Positions 16,790 through 25,140 of a stretch of DNA of 55,433 nt are shown piece by piece. The translations under genes were made by a program, and so were the position numbers. Positions within the stretch are counted from its first letter, which is position 1. Every line of letters begins with the position of its first letter. The notes below the pieces were generated by a model that did not search any database, was not told where the DNA came from, and saw nothing but the letters and a program-made list of their open reading frames with translations. Source of the stretch: SIG603 sp963589785 (lineage in GTDB: Bacteria; Bacillota; Clostridia; Oscillospirales; Acutalibacteraceae); the NCBI GenBank assembly GCA_963589785.1, contig CAVAMJ010000015.1, forward strand, positions 1-55,433, given 5' to 3'.

Positions 16790-18811
16790 ATGAAGAGTGA
16801 TTACCCAAAGATTTTTGAACCTATTACCGTAAAAAGAACTACAATCAAAAATCGTATCGCCATGACCCCTATGGGAACTAACTACGGCGAGACAAGCGGT
16901 GAGATGAGTAACCGTCATATGAACTATTACTCTCTCAGAGCAAAGGGCGGCACAGGACTTATCATCCTCGAGAACGCCAACATTGAGTATCCGGCAGGCT
17001 CAAACGGAACCAGCCAGATAAGAATCGACCACGACAGCTTTATGCCGCGCTACTATCAGCTTGTTGAGAATCTTCACAAGAGCGGTGCAACAGTTGCGAT
17101 TCAGGTCAACCACGCAGGAGCATCCGCTTCCAGCGCAAGAACAGGCATGGAGACAGTTTCTTCTTCCAACATCCCAACAAAGGCTGGCGGAGAGGTTCCG
17201 CGCCCAATGACAAAGGAAGAGATCCTCACAACCGTCAAGAAGTACGGCGAGGCTGCTAAGCGTGTTCAGGCTATCGGATTTGACGCTATCGAGATTCACT
17301 GCGGTCATTCATATTTGATGAGCCAGTTTATCTCTCCATATTATAATAAGAGAACAGACGAGTTCGGCGGAAGCGTCGAGAATCGTCTTCGTTTCCCGAG
17401 AATGGTTCTCGAGGAGGTAAGAAAGAACGTCGGCCCTTGGTTCCCGATTATCGTTCGTATCTCCGCTGAAGAGAGAGTTCCCGGCGGAAACACCCTCGAG
17501 GATACACTTGAGTATCTCGAGTACATTGACGAGTTTGTTGATATGTATGATGTTTCATGCGGACTCAACCCGTCGCTTCAGTATCAGATAGATTCCAACT
17601 TCTTACCTGACGGCTGGAGATCCTACATGGCAAGAGCCGTTAAGGATAAGTTCAAGAAGCCTGTTATCAATGCAGGTAACTACCGTGATCCGAAGGTTGT
17701 CGAGAAGGTTCTCGAGAGCGGCGATGTTGATATTGTCGGAATGGGTAGAGGACTCATCGCAGATCCGTTCTGGGTCAAGAAGGTTGAGAACCACGAGGAG
17801 GAGCTCATCCGTAAGTGTATCTCCTGTAACGTCGGTTGTGCCGGCAACCGTATCGGCGTAAACCGTCCGATCCGCTGCACAGTTAACCCGGCTGTTCCGG
17901 AGGGAGACATCTACAAGAAGCTCAAGGTCAACAAGAACTGCAACGTTGTCGTAGTAGGCGGCGGTACAGCAGGTCTTGAGGCTGCATGTACTGCAGCTGA
18001 GGTTGGCTGTAACGTATTCGTTCTTGAGAAGAAGGGTCACCTCGGCGGACTTTCTACATTCATCTCTGATCTTCCAAGCAAGACTCGTATGAAGGACTTC
18101 CCGAAGTACCTCGAGGCAAGAGCATCCAAGCTTAATAATCTCTATGTATTCCTCAATACAGAGGCTACAATCGACAAGATCAACGAGTTCAAGCCTGACA
18201 TCGTTGTCAACGCAACAGGTTCTGTTCCGCTTGTTCCTCCGATTAAGGGTCTCAAGGAGAACATCGAGGCTGGCAATGTCGCAACTATCTTCGATATGAT
18301 CAACAATCTCAACGCAGGCAAGTATCCTGATGATGCATGCAAAGGCAAGAAGGTTGTAGTAGTCGGCGGCGGAATGGTCGGTCTTGACGTTATCGAGTAC
18401 TTCGCACCAAGAGGCGCAGAGTGCACAATCGTCGATATGCTTCCGCAGATCGGTATGCTCGCAGACCCAATCACAAAGTGCTCCATGCGTGAGACATTTG
18501 ATGATTACGGCGTCAAGGAGTATGTCAACACTGCTCTCCAGGAGGTTAAGGAGAACGCATTCACAGTTAAGCTTCCAAACGGTGAGATCACAGACCTCGA
18601 CTTTGACTACGGCTTCAACTGCCTCGGTATGCGCGCTAACAACCCGATTCTTCCTGAGCTTCAGAAAGCATTCGAGAACACTCATACTTATGTTTACAAC
18701 ATTGGTGACTCCGTAAGAGCAAGACGCATCATGGAGGGCACAATGGAGGGTCGTGCAATCCTCAACGTACTCGAGGACCAGGGCTTCTTATTCCTCGATC
18801 CGCTCGAGTAA
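16790..18811 (+). CDS. NADH:flavin oxidoreductase with 4Fe-4S cluster (2,4-dienoyl-CoA reductase/enoate reductase type)
   Basis: A 673-residue three-part enzyme. Residues 1-340 form an old-yellow-enzyme TIM barrel that binds FMN. C343, C346, C350 and C363 (CxxCx3Cx12C) bind a 4Fe-4S cluster. The rest is an FAD/NAD(H) domain with GGGTAG at 390-395 and VVVVGGGMVGLD near 522-533. Such enzymes move electrons from NAD(P)H via FAD, Fe-S and FMN to the C=C of enones or enoates. The active-site strand reads IHCGHSYLMSQF where relatives often have HAAHGYL; the Tyr is kept. The start at 16790 is fixed by AAGGAG. In this locus 3-dehydroshikimate, an enone acid, is a candidate substrate by inference only. 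Strongly biased codon use suggests high expression. Confidence 0.9.
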   Translation: MKSDYPKIFEPITVKRTTIKNRIAMTPMGTNYGETSGEMSNRHMNYYSLRAKGGTGLIILENANIEYPAGSNGTSQIRIDHDSFMPRYYQLVENLHKSGATVAIQVNHAGASASSARTGMETVSSSNIPTKAGGEVPRPMTKEEILTTVKKYGEAAKRVQAIGFDAIEIHCGHSYLMSQFISPYYNKRTDEFGGSVENRLRFPRMVLEEVRKNVGPWFPIIVRISAEERVPGGNTLEDTLEYLEYIDEFVDMYDVSCGLNPSLQYQIDSNFLPDGWRSYMARAVKDKFKKPVINAGNYRDPKVVEKVLESGDVDIVGMGRGLIADPFWVKKVENHEEELIRKCISCNVGCAGNRIGVNRPIRCTVNPAVPEGDIYKKLKVNKNCNVVVVGGGTAGLEAACTAAEVGCNVFVLEKKGHLGGLSTFISDLPSKTRMKDFPKYLEARASKLNNLYVFLNTEATIDKINEFKPDIVVNATGSVPLVPPIKGLKENIEAGNVATIFDMINNLNAGKYPDDACKGKKVVVVGGGMVGLDVIEYFAPRGAECTIVDMLPQIGMLADPITKCSMRETFDDYGVKEYVNTALQEVKENAFTVKLPNGEITDLDFDYGFNCLGMRANNPILPELQKAFENTHTYVYNIGDSVRARRIMEGTMEGRAILNVLEDQGFLFLDPLE

Positions 18812-18827
18812 TTAACTAAATCTAATA

Positions 18828-18849
18828 GGAGAGGGCGAAAGCTCTCTCC
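18828..18849 (+). promoter_or_regulatory. Intercistronic hairpin with GAAA tetraloop
   Basis: GGAGAGGGC pairs with GCTCTCTCC (one G-U) around a GAAA loop, with no T-run after it. It lies between the reductase and dehydrogenase genes and probably affects mRNA stability rather than ending transcription. Confidence 0.5.
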
Positions 18850-18909
18850 ACAATATAAAATCATATAACTTTACATTTTTCACAGTACTAAGAAAAGAGG
18901 ACAAAAGTT

Positions 18910-19797
18910 ATGCCAAACATTACAGGTCATACGGAATTAGTCGGCTTAATGGCTTATCCTATCCGTCATACACAGTCTCCTACAACTCATAACCTCGCTT
19001 ATGACAAGAACGGTGACGATGTTATCCAGCTCGCTTTCGAGGTTGATAACGATTCTCTTGAGGATGCTGTTCAGAGCATTCGTGCACTCAAGATGCTCGG
19101 TTCCAACATCTCCATGCCTAACAAGACAGTTGTTCACAAGTACCTCGACGAGGTTGACGAGGCTGCAAGACTTTGCGGTGCTATAAACACAGTCGTTAAC
19201 ATGCGTGACGAGAACGGCAACGTAACAGGCAAGCTCAAGGGCTACAACACAGACGGCATGGGCTACTGGCAGGGAATCACAGAAGAGGGAATCGACTTCA
19301 AGGGAATGAAGATGGTTCTTATCGGAACAGGCGGAGCTGCTACAGCTATCGCAGTTCGCGGTGCTCTTGACGGAATTTCCGAGATGGCAATCTTCAACAT
19401 CAAGGACAAGTTCTACAGCCGTGGAGAAGAGATTGTTGACCTCATCAACAAGAACACAAACTGCAAGGCTACAATGTATGATCTCGCTGATCACGATCTT
19501 CTCAAGCAGAAGATGCACGAGGCAGACCTTTTCTGCGATGCAACAGGCGTAGGCATGCATCCGCTCGAGGATCTCTCTAACATTCCTGATCCTTCATACT
19601 TCAAGAAGGACCTCATCGTTACAGATACAGTTTATGCTCCTCGTGAGACTGTTATGATGAAGCAGGCTAAGGAAGCTGGCTGCGATAAGGTTTACAACGG
19701 CATGAGCATGATGCTCTTCCAGGCTCTCATCGCTATCAAGCTTTACACAGGCAAGGATACACCTGTTGATTACATGAAGGAGAAGCTTGGTATCTGA
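18910..19797 (+). CDS. YdiB-like quinate/shikimate dehydrogenase (paralogue 1)
   Basis: A 295-residue shikimate dehydrogenase family protein closest in motif to YdiB: LVGLMAYPIRHTQSP, FEVDNDS and the nucleotide loop GTGGAATAI. Catalytic Lys (K72 in SMPNK) and Asp (D115 in YNTDG), and N93, are kept. The first Ser of the substrate-binding SxS pair is Thr here (T21), while S23 is kept. The segment after beta-strand 2 (FNIKDKFYSRGEEI) resembles the NRRDEFF region of YdiB, which accepts NAD as well as NADP. It follows the flavin reductase by 98 bp and ends at a terminator. The Ser-to-Thr change suggests a substrate other than plain shikimate, which is an inference. Confidence 0.88.
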   Translation: MPNITGHTELVGLMAYPIRHTQSPTTHNLAYDKNGDDVIQLAFEVDNDSLEDAVQSIRALKMLGSNISMPNKTVVHKYLDEVDEAARLCGAINTVVNMRDENGNVTGKLKGYNTDGMGYWQGITEEGIDFKGMKMVLIGTGGAATAIAVRGALDGISEMAIFNIKDKFYSRGEEIVDLINKNTNCKATMYDLADHDLLKQKMHEADLFCDATGVGMHPLEDLSNIPDPSYFKKDLIVTDTVYAPRETVMMKQAKEAGCDKVYNGMSMMLFQALIAIKLYTGKDTPVDYMKEKLGI

Positions 19798-19866
19798 TTT
19801 TTGTGATACCGACTTTAATTTCGCTCACAAGACACGGAGTGTGTTGAAAATATTCTTTTAAACAAA

Positions 19867-19908
19867 GCGTGTGCACGGAAAAATTCCGTTTGTACACGTT
19901 TTTGTTTA
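19867..19908 (+). terminator. Terminator after the first YdiB-like gene
   Basis: CGTGTGCACGGAA pairs with TTCCGTTTGTACACG (bulged) and is followed by TTTTTGTTTATT. Confidence 0.7.
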
Positions 19909-20009
19909 TTTTATATTTGCTTTTTTCCTATTAATGTGATAACCTAAAGCTATTAATTATCTTGCAATTGAAAACAATAGGACATACAAAGGTAAGAAAG
20001 GGTAATATT

Positions 20010-20876
20010 ATGGCAAAACATATCACTGGACACACAGGATTATTGTGTCTGCTCGGCAGCCCGGTAGCACACAGCATTTCTCCTGAAATGCACAATGAGG
20101 CTTGCGATGCATTAGGACTTGACTATTCATATCTCGCATTTGATGTTCCCGAGGACAAGATGCCCACAGCGGTTGAAGGACTTCGCACCATGGGCGCAAG
20201 AGGCTGGAACATCACCATGCCGGGAAAGAACATCATGTGCAAGCTTGCTGACAAGCTTTCTCCCGCTTCTGAGATTTCGGGCGCATGCAACACTATCGTA
20301 AACGATAACGGAGTTCTCACAGCTTACACAACTGACGGAATCGGCTTCATGAAGGCTGTTGAGGAGAACGGCGTAGACATCATCGGCAAGAAAATGACTC
20401 TTCTCGGTGCGGGCGGAGCGGCTACCGCAATTCTTATCCAGGCGGCTCTTGACGGTGTTGCTGAGATAGAGGTTTTCAACAGAAATGATAACTTCTATAA
20501 AAGAGCAGAGGATATTGTCGCTAAGCTTAACGAGCGCACAAGCTGTAAGGTAAGCATTCACGACTATTCCGACACAGAGGCACTCAGAGCATCAATCGCT
20601 GACAGTGTAATCCTTGTAAACGCTACTTCTGTCGGAATGGCTCCGAACACGGACGAGACAATGATCACCGATACAAGCATGTTCCGTGAGGATTTGTTTG
20701 TATTCGATGTAATTTACAATCCGAAGGAGACAAGATTCCTTCGTGAGGCTAAAGAGGCCGGCTGCAAGACAGGCAACGGACTTTATATGCTGCTCTATCA
20801 GGGAGCGGCTTCCTTCAAGCTTTGGACAGGCGAGGACATGCCTGTTGATATAATCAAGGAAAAGTACTTCTCTTGA
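20010..20876 (+). CDS. YdiB-like quinate/shikimate dehydrogenase (paralogue 2)
   Basis: A 288-residue paralogue of the preceding gene; both begin with the same ITGHT segment. The substrate pocket is canonical: S22 and S24 (AHSISPEMHN), K73 (TMPGK), N94 and D109 (TTDG). GAGGAATAI of the nucleotide fold is followed by FNRNDNFYKRAEDI, as in YdiB. I start it at the ATG at 20010, where GAAAGGG is well placed; the frame opens at 19962 but homology begins after the chosen ATG. A terminator separates it from paralogue 1, so it may be transcribed on its own. It likely oxidises quinate or shikimate with NAD(P). Confidence 0.88.
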   Translation: MAKHITGHTGLLCLLGSPVAHSISPEMHNEACDALGLDYSYLAFDVPEDKMPTAVEGLRTMGARGWNITMPGKNIMCKLADKLSPASEISGACNTIVNDNGVLTAYTTDGIGFMKAVEENGVDIIGKKMTLLGAGGAATAILIQAALDGVAEIEVFNRNDNFYKRAEDIVAKLNERTSCKVSIHDYSDTEALRASIADSVILVNATSVGMAPNTDETMITDTSMFREDLFVFDVIYNPKETRFLREAKEAGCKTGNGLYMLLYQGAASFKLWTGEDMPVDIIKEKYFS

Positions 20877-20896
20877 TTTCTGAATTAAAAACGCAA

Positions 20897-20933
20897 AGAA
20901 AACGGACGGTTAAATCAAACCGTCCGTTTTTCT
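20897..20933. terminator. Bidirectional terminator
   Basis: ACGGACGGTT pairs with AACCGTCCGT, flanked by an A-rich left side and a T-run on the right. It closes the YdiB-like gene and the convergent sigma-factor operon. Confidence 0.85.
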
Positions 20934-20947
20934 TTATGCTTAGTGAT

Positions 20948-21820
20948 TTATTTTGCGGTGATTGTTTCTGTTTCTCCGTTGACTGTTAAGGGCTTTTCTT
21001 CACAGGTGAATGTGAAGTTAGCGTAGTCGGAGTTGAGTGCATAGAAATTGTCGGCGATTATCTGCAGAAATTCAGCGCTGTTCTGGGTGTCGGCATAGTC
21101 CTGAAGTGCCGAATTAAAATCAAGAACCACAACGATATTGTTGGAGCTTGTGGAGTCGATTGCAGAGGAAATGAGCTCGATGTCATCGGGGACAGCTTTC
21201 AGTTCCTTTAGTTTGTCCCAAAGCTCGAAGAAGTCTTTTGGACTCTCGTCAAGATGAATGCTTTCTCCTGAAAGAACCGATGTGAGGTCTATTCCGTTGT
21301 CGGTTTCTTCTTTTGAAGCCTCAGTCTTTGAGCTTTCACCGATTCCAACATCATTGTAGCTTTTGCTTCCGTCAAAGTAGCTCTTTGCGGCGGCTACGGT
21401 GCTGTCCTCGCCCTCGTAGACATAGCCCTCGCTTTCTGCCATTTCGGTGCTCTCAACGTAGGATGAGCCCGTGAGCCAGCCGTTGTGAACGGCTAAGAAA
21501 GCATAGACAACAATCGCAATGCAAAGACATGCGACAAGCGGAACGAATCTATCGAAGGTGTGCTTGAAGAATTTTAGACGCTGTTTTGTTACAAATCCCT
21601 TTTTGTCGAGATTTCTTTTTATCTCATAGAAAGAGTGGTTTGATGAATAGTCATCATTTACGATTAAGTCAAACGCATCCTTGATTTTCTGCTCATGGGA
21701 GCGTGTGTCCGGTGCTTCCGTCGGCTCGAGATATTCGGGAGTGAGGTCTGAATTATCCACTTCGTCCTCTTTTACTATTCTGTTCAGAGTTTCTTTGTCG
21801 AGAAGATTATCTTTTTTCAA
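20948..21820 (-). CDS. Membrane protein partnered with an ECF sigma factor (probable anti-sigma factor)
   Basis: A 290-residue protein of no family I recognise with certainty. An acidic cytoplasmic N-terminus (residues 1-90) is followed by one membrane helix (FVPLVACLCIAIVVYAFLAV) and an extracellular domain of about 170 residues with a Ser/Glu/Asp-rich stretch. The TTG start overlaps the sigma-factor stop in TTGA and has a near-perfect GGAGGTGA, so the two are translated together. That arrangement and topology are those of anti-sigma factors, but I do not see a zinc-binding HxxxCxxC anti-sigma motif. Confidence 0.65.
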   Translation of the reverse strand: MKKDNLLDKETLNRIVKEDEVDNSDLTPEYLEPTEAPDTRSHEQKIKDAFDLIVNDDYSSNHSFYEIKRNLDKKGFVTKQRLKFFKHTFDRFVPLVACLCIAIVVYAFLAVHNGWLTGSSYVESTEMAESEGYVYEGEDSTVAAAKSYFDGSKSYNDVGIGESSKTEASKEETDNGIDLTSVLSGESIHLDESPKDFFELWDKLKELKAVPDDIELISSAIDSTSSNNIVVVLDFNSALQDYADTQNSAEFLQIIADNFYALNSDYANFTFTCEEKPLTVNGETETITAK

Positions 21821-22296
21821 CGGGCGTCACCTCCAAGCTTTTTATCGAGATGCTGTTTTCCGTGCTCGAGATTGGATTTAATACTCGAGCTTGATTTGCG
21901 GAGAATTTTTGCGATTTCCTCGGCTGAAAATCCTTCGGAATAATGAAGATACATAGGCGTGCGGAATTTTTCAGGCATGGTGAGGAGTATAGCGAGAGTA
22001 TCGTCAATCTCAAACGGGAGATGCATTTTCTCCATGTCCTTAATGCGGATTTCCTTGCGCATTTTTGTTCTGAAATAATCCATGGTAGCCATGTGGGCAC
22101 AGCGGATAAGCCAAGCTTCCTTTTCTTTCTCGTTTGCAAAGCTTTTTTTGGTCAGATGATATTTCAAAAAGACTTCCTGAACTATGTCGTTGGAGTCAGC
22201 GGGCTTTTTTATGTGGATAAAAGCAATTTTATAGACCGTGTCGCAGTAATTGCGGTAGGTTTCTTCAAAGTCGGCTTTCATGATTTTCTCTGCCAA
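21817..22296 (-). CDS. ECF-type RNA polymerase sigma factor
   Basis: A 159-residue sigma-70 family protein with region 2 (DIVQEVFLKYHL, AWLIRCAHMATMDYFR) and region 4 (LPEKFRTPMYLHYSEGFSAEEIAKIL, then the helix-turn-helix to KSNLEHGKQHL). The region 2-4 linker is short, as in ECF sigmas. The start is a TTG with GGGAGGA upstream. It lies between a BrkB-like membrane protein gene and its probable anti-sigma partner on the same strand. An envelope signal is likely but unknown. Confidence 0.87.
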   Translation of the reverse strand: MAEKIMKADFEETYRNYCDTVYKIAFIHIKKPADSNDIVQEVFLKYHLTKKSFANEKEKEAWLIRCAHMATMDYFRTKMRKEIRIKDMEKMHLPFEIDDTLAILLTMPEKFRTPMYLHYSEGFSAEEIAKILRKSSSSIKSNLEHGKQHLDKKLGGDAR

Positions 22297-22324
22297 GAGT
22301 AGTCCTCCCTTCGTGGTGGGTTTG

Positions 22325-23362
22325 TCAAGATTTTTTGTTGTAGTAGCTGTCGGGGACGTCGGTCATATTCTCGACGTCGGCAAGCTCGGGTTCAAGCTCC
22401 GTTTCCTGAAGTCTCTCGGGAAGCGGATATTTTTTCGGATTGCGTTTGTTTTTTCTTATTAGCTTCGCATCGGCACGAGCCTGTTTCCGATTAGCTTTTC
22501 TAAGCTCGATTTGCTCCTTTTTCTCTCGAAGAAATGTAGAGAGCTCTTTTCGAAGCGAGCTGAACTGCAGCCATGCGACTATCTCGCCCGAGAAGAACAT
22601 GATGTACATGCAGAAGTACAGCCAGAGCATAACCACAACGATAGCGGCAAGAGAGCCGTAGACCGAAGCGTAGTGAGCAAAATTCTCTACAAAGACAGAG
22701 AAGAAGAAGGTGAAAAGAAGCCAGCCCGCCGTGGAGATAAGTCCGCCGAAGACGGCGAATTTAAACTTAACCTTTGCCTTTGAGGGAATAAGCTTGAATG
22801 TAAATGTGAAAAAGATGAAGAGAAAGACAAAGCTGAAGTAATCCTTGATGTTGTGCAGAAAATCGGCAACGGGAAAACTTGTCAGATGTAAAAGCCAGTT
22901 GTAGACCGTTCCGCCGAAAACATTGATAGCGATTGTGATTACTATGGCGAAGTCGAATGCAAGAGTATAGATGAGAGAAATTCCTCTTGCTTTCCAGTAG
23001 TTTGTTTTCTCACGAATCATAAAAATGTCGTTGAGACCTTTAACTATGGAGAACATAGCAGTTGAGCTTGACCAAAGAGTTGTAACAGCAGTGACCGATA
23101 CCATTCCGAATGTTGAAATGCTGTCCTTAGAAAAAAGACTGTGCAGAAAGCCGGATGCGGTTTCCGGCAGTCTTGATATGAGGCTTTCAAGTATGCTGTA
23201 GCCGTCAAGCTTGATGCTCGAGAGCGTAGAGAGAAGCAGCATTATGAAGGGAACAAAGGAGATAACGATATAAAATGCTACCTGTGCCGCCATGGCGTCG
23301 CATCTGTCAGAGAGAAATTTGTCTATGAACTTGAGAGCATTTTTCTTTAGAATAGATAACAT
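22325..23362 (-). CDS. YihY/BrkB-family inner membrane protein
   Basis: A 345-residue membrane protein with about six hydrophobic helices in residues 25-280 and a basic, Lys/Arg/Glu-rich cytoplasmic tail. Family landmarks include AAQVAFYIVISFVPFIMLLL near the N-terminus and GSLAAIVVVMLWLYFCMYIMFFSGE near the end of the membrane part. The ATG at 23362 has AGGGGG at good distance; a GTG two codons earlier is the alternative. Despite the old name, these proteins are not ribonucleases, and their function is unknown. It lies 28 bp upstream of the ECF sigma gene and could be cotranscribed. Confidence 0.85.
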   Translation of the reverse strand: MLSILKKNALKFIDKFLSDRCDAMAAQVAFYIVISFVPFIMLLLSTLSSIKLDGYSILESLISRLPETASGFLHSLFSKDSISTFGMVSVTAVTTLWSSSTAMFSIVKGLNDIFMIREKTNYWKARGISLIYTLAFDFAIVITIAINVFGGTVYNWLLHLTSFPVADFLHNIKDYFSFVFLFIFFTFTFKLIPSKAKVKFKFAVFGGLISTAGWLLFTFFFSVFVENFAHYASVYGSLAAIVVVMLWLYFCMYIMFFSGEIVAWLQFSSLRKELSTFLREKKEQIELRKANRKQARADAKLIRKNKRNPKKYPLPERLQETELEPELADVENMTDVPDSYYNKKS

Positions 23363-23681
23363 CGTCACACCCCCTATCCTAATATGCTGTCAAAAAATAA
23401 CTATACCATAAAAATATGAATATATCAAACAGCTTTTGCCGATACCAACGCAAAAGGGAGCCGAAAAACCGCTTGCAAATGGAATTTATCCGAAAACAAA
23501 ATGTTCAAAAAAAGCTAATAATACTATAGTATTTTGTTTATATTTTTGGTATACTCTAAGTGCAGATGTTCTAAAACCTTAGTTGTGGGAGCATTTGTAC
23601 AGGGTAAAAGCAGACTGCGATTTTAAATCGTTAAGAAAACACAAGGAAAAACTGTATCTGTTTGAAAGGAAGGTAGATTTT
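23363..23681. other. Intergenic region with a 12-bp palindrome and a leader for the SPFH gene
   Basis: No gene is seen. ATACTATAGTAT (23521-23532) is a perfect palindrome and a candidate operator. About 20 bp further on, TTGGTATACT gives an extended -10 (TGG-TATACT) for the SPFH gene. A leader of about 120 nt follows. The reading frame of the SPFH gene is open through part of the leader, but no ribosome site supports an earlier start. Confidence 0.45.
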
Positions 23682-25007
23682 ATGGGACTTATATCAGCTG
23701 CAATTAATTCTGCGGGCGGCGTTTTGGCAGATAGCTATAAGGATTATTTTTACTGCGAGGCTATCCCGGCTGATGTTTTAGCCGTTAAGGGCAAGAAGAA
23801 GGTCACGAGCAGATTTTCATCCAAGGGCTCGGACAATATCATTACGAACGGTTCCGTTATTGCGGTTGCTGACGGTCAGTGCATGATTATCGTTGAGCAG
23901 GGCAAGGTAGTTGATATTTGTGCTGTTCCGGGCGAATATACCTATGATACATCGACTGAGCCTTCGATTTTCTCGGGAAATCTCGGCGAGAGCATAAAGG
24001 CTACACTTCAAACCATGGGTAAGAGATTCACTTTCGGCGGAGAAACCGCGAACGACCAGAGAATTTACTATTTCAACACAAAGGAAATCATAGGAAATAA
24101 ATACGGCACGGCTAACGCTGTTCCGTTCAGAGTAGTCGACAATAATGTCGGACTCGATATGGATATTTCCATTAAGTGCTTCGGCGAATACAGCTATCGA
24201 ATTGCAAATCCGATTTTGTTCTACACAAATGTATGCGGAAATGTAAGCGATGACTACAAGAGAACTCAGATTGACTCTCAGCTTAAGAGCGAGCTTCTGA
24301 CGGCACTTCAGCCGGCATTCGCCAAGATAAGCGAAATGGGAATTCGCTATTCATCTCTTCCGGGACACACCACGGAGCTGGCAGACAGCCTAAACGAGGT
24401 TCTTTCCGCAAAGTGGAGAGATCTTCGAGGCATTGAGATTGTATCCTTCGGCGTCTCGAGCGTAAAGGCAGACGAGAACGACGAGAAAACAATCAAGGAG
24501 CTTCAGAGAAATGCCGCATTCCGTGATCCCACAATGGCGGCGGCTCATCTTGTCGGAGCTCAGGCTCAGGCAATGCAGGATGCCGCAAAGAATTCAGGCG
24601 GTGCCGCTGTCGGATTTATGGGAATGAATATGGCCGGCGGCTCAGGCGTCAACACTCAAAATCTCTATCAGATGGGCGCAGAGCAGTCGCAAAGAGCAGC
24701 TTCTCAGCCGCAAATGCCGAAGACAAACGCAGTTTCCGCTTGGACTTGTCCGACATGCGGCAAGAGTGCGACAGGCAAATTCTGCCCCGAATGTGGAACG
24801 AAAAAGCCTGAAACAAACTCTTGGACATGCACTTCATGCGGTACGGTAAACACAGGTCGTTTCTGCTCAGAGTGCGGCTCTAAGAAGCCCGAAGCACCGT
24901 CAAACTACAAGTGCTCTAATTGCGGATGGGTTCCCGCTGATCCGAAAAATCCACCGAAGTTCTGTCCCGAGTGCGGCGATCCGTTCGGCGATGAGGATAA
25001 AATCTAA
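23682..25007 (+). CDS. SPFH-domain protein with C-terminal triple zinc ribbon
   Basis: A 441-residue protein of the YdjI-like (virion core protein) group. Residues about 20-290 form an SPFH/band-7 domain. A Gly/Met/Gln-rich linker follows, then three zinc ribbons: CPTCGKSATGKFCPECG, CTSCGTVNTGRFCSECG and a longer CSNCGWVP...FCPECG. There is no transmembrane helix. In Bacillus the related YdjI helps recruit the membrane-stress protein PspA; no PspA gene is in this window. AAAGGAAGG sets the ATG at 23682. Scaffolding at the membrane or at a stress complex is likely. Confidence 0.83.
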   Translation: MGLISAAINSAGGVLADSYKDYFYCEAIPADVLAVKGKKKVTSRFSSKGSDNIITNGSVIAVADGQCMIIVEQGKVVDICAVPGEYTYDTSTEPSIFSGNLGESIKATLQTMGKRFTFGGETANDQRIYYFNTKEIIGNKYGTANAVPFRVVDNNVGLDMDISIKCFGEYSYRIANPILFYTNVCGNVSDDYKRTQIDSQLKSELLTALQPAFAKISEMGIRYSSLPGHTTELADSLNEVLSAKWRDLRGIEIVSFGVSSVKADENDEKTIKELQRNAAFRDPTMAAAHLVGAQAQAMQDAAKNSGGAAVGFMGMNMAGGSGVNTQNLYQMGAEQSQRAASQPQMPKTNAVSAWTCPTCGKSATGKFCPECGTKKPETNSWTCTSCGTVNTGRFCSECGSKKPEAPSNYKCSNCGWVPADPKNPPKFCPECGDPFGDEDKI

Positions 25008-25041
25008 TATCAAAATCAATTCGGCTTAGCTGAATTAATCA

Positions 25042-25075
25042 GAGCCCTGCGGTAACTCGTGGGGCTCAAGCTTTT
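25042..25075 (+). terminator. Probable terminator of the SPFH gene
   Basis: GAGCCC (25042-25047) pairs with GGGCTC (25062-25067) and is followed by AAGCTTTT, a short T-run. Confidence 0.45.
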
Positions 25076-25076
25076 G

Positions 25077-25105
25077 TTGAATGTACACTATTTTGGTGAT
25101 ATAAT
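25077..25105 (+). promoter_or_regulatory. Promoter of the oligopeptidase F gene
   Basis: -35 TTGAAT (25077-25082), 17-bp spacer ending in TGA (extended -10), perfect -10 TATAAT (25100-25105). Confidence 0.7.
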
Positions 25106-25140
25106 TGTACTCATAAAATTACCGAAGAAAGGTGAATAAA

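Noticed and set aside
17603..18685. 360-codon ORF antisense to the flavin reductase
   Set aside because: It mirrors the biased codon use of the real gene on the other strand and has no homology-like features; similar antisense frames occur across the highly biased genes here.
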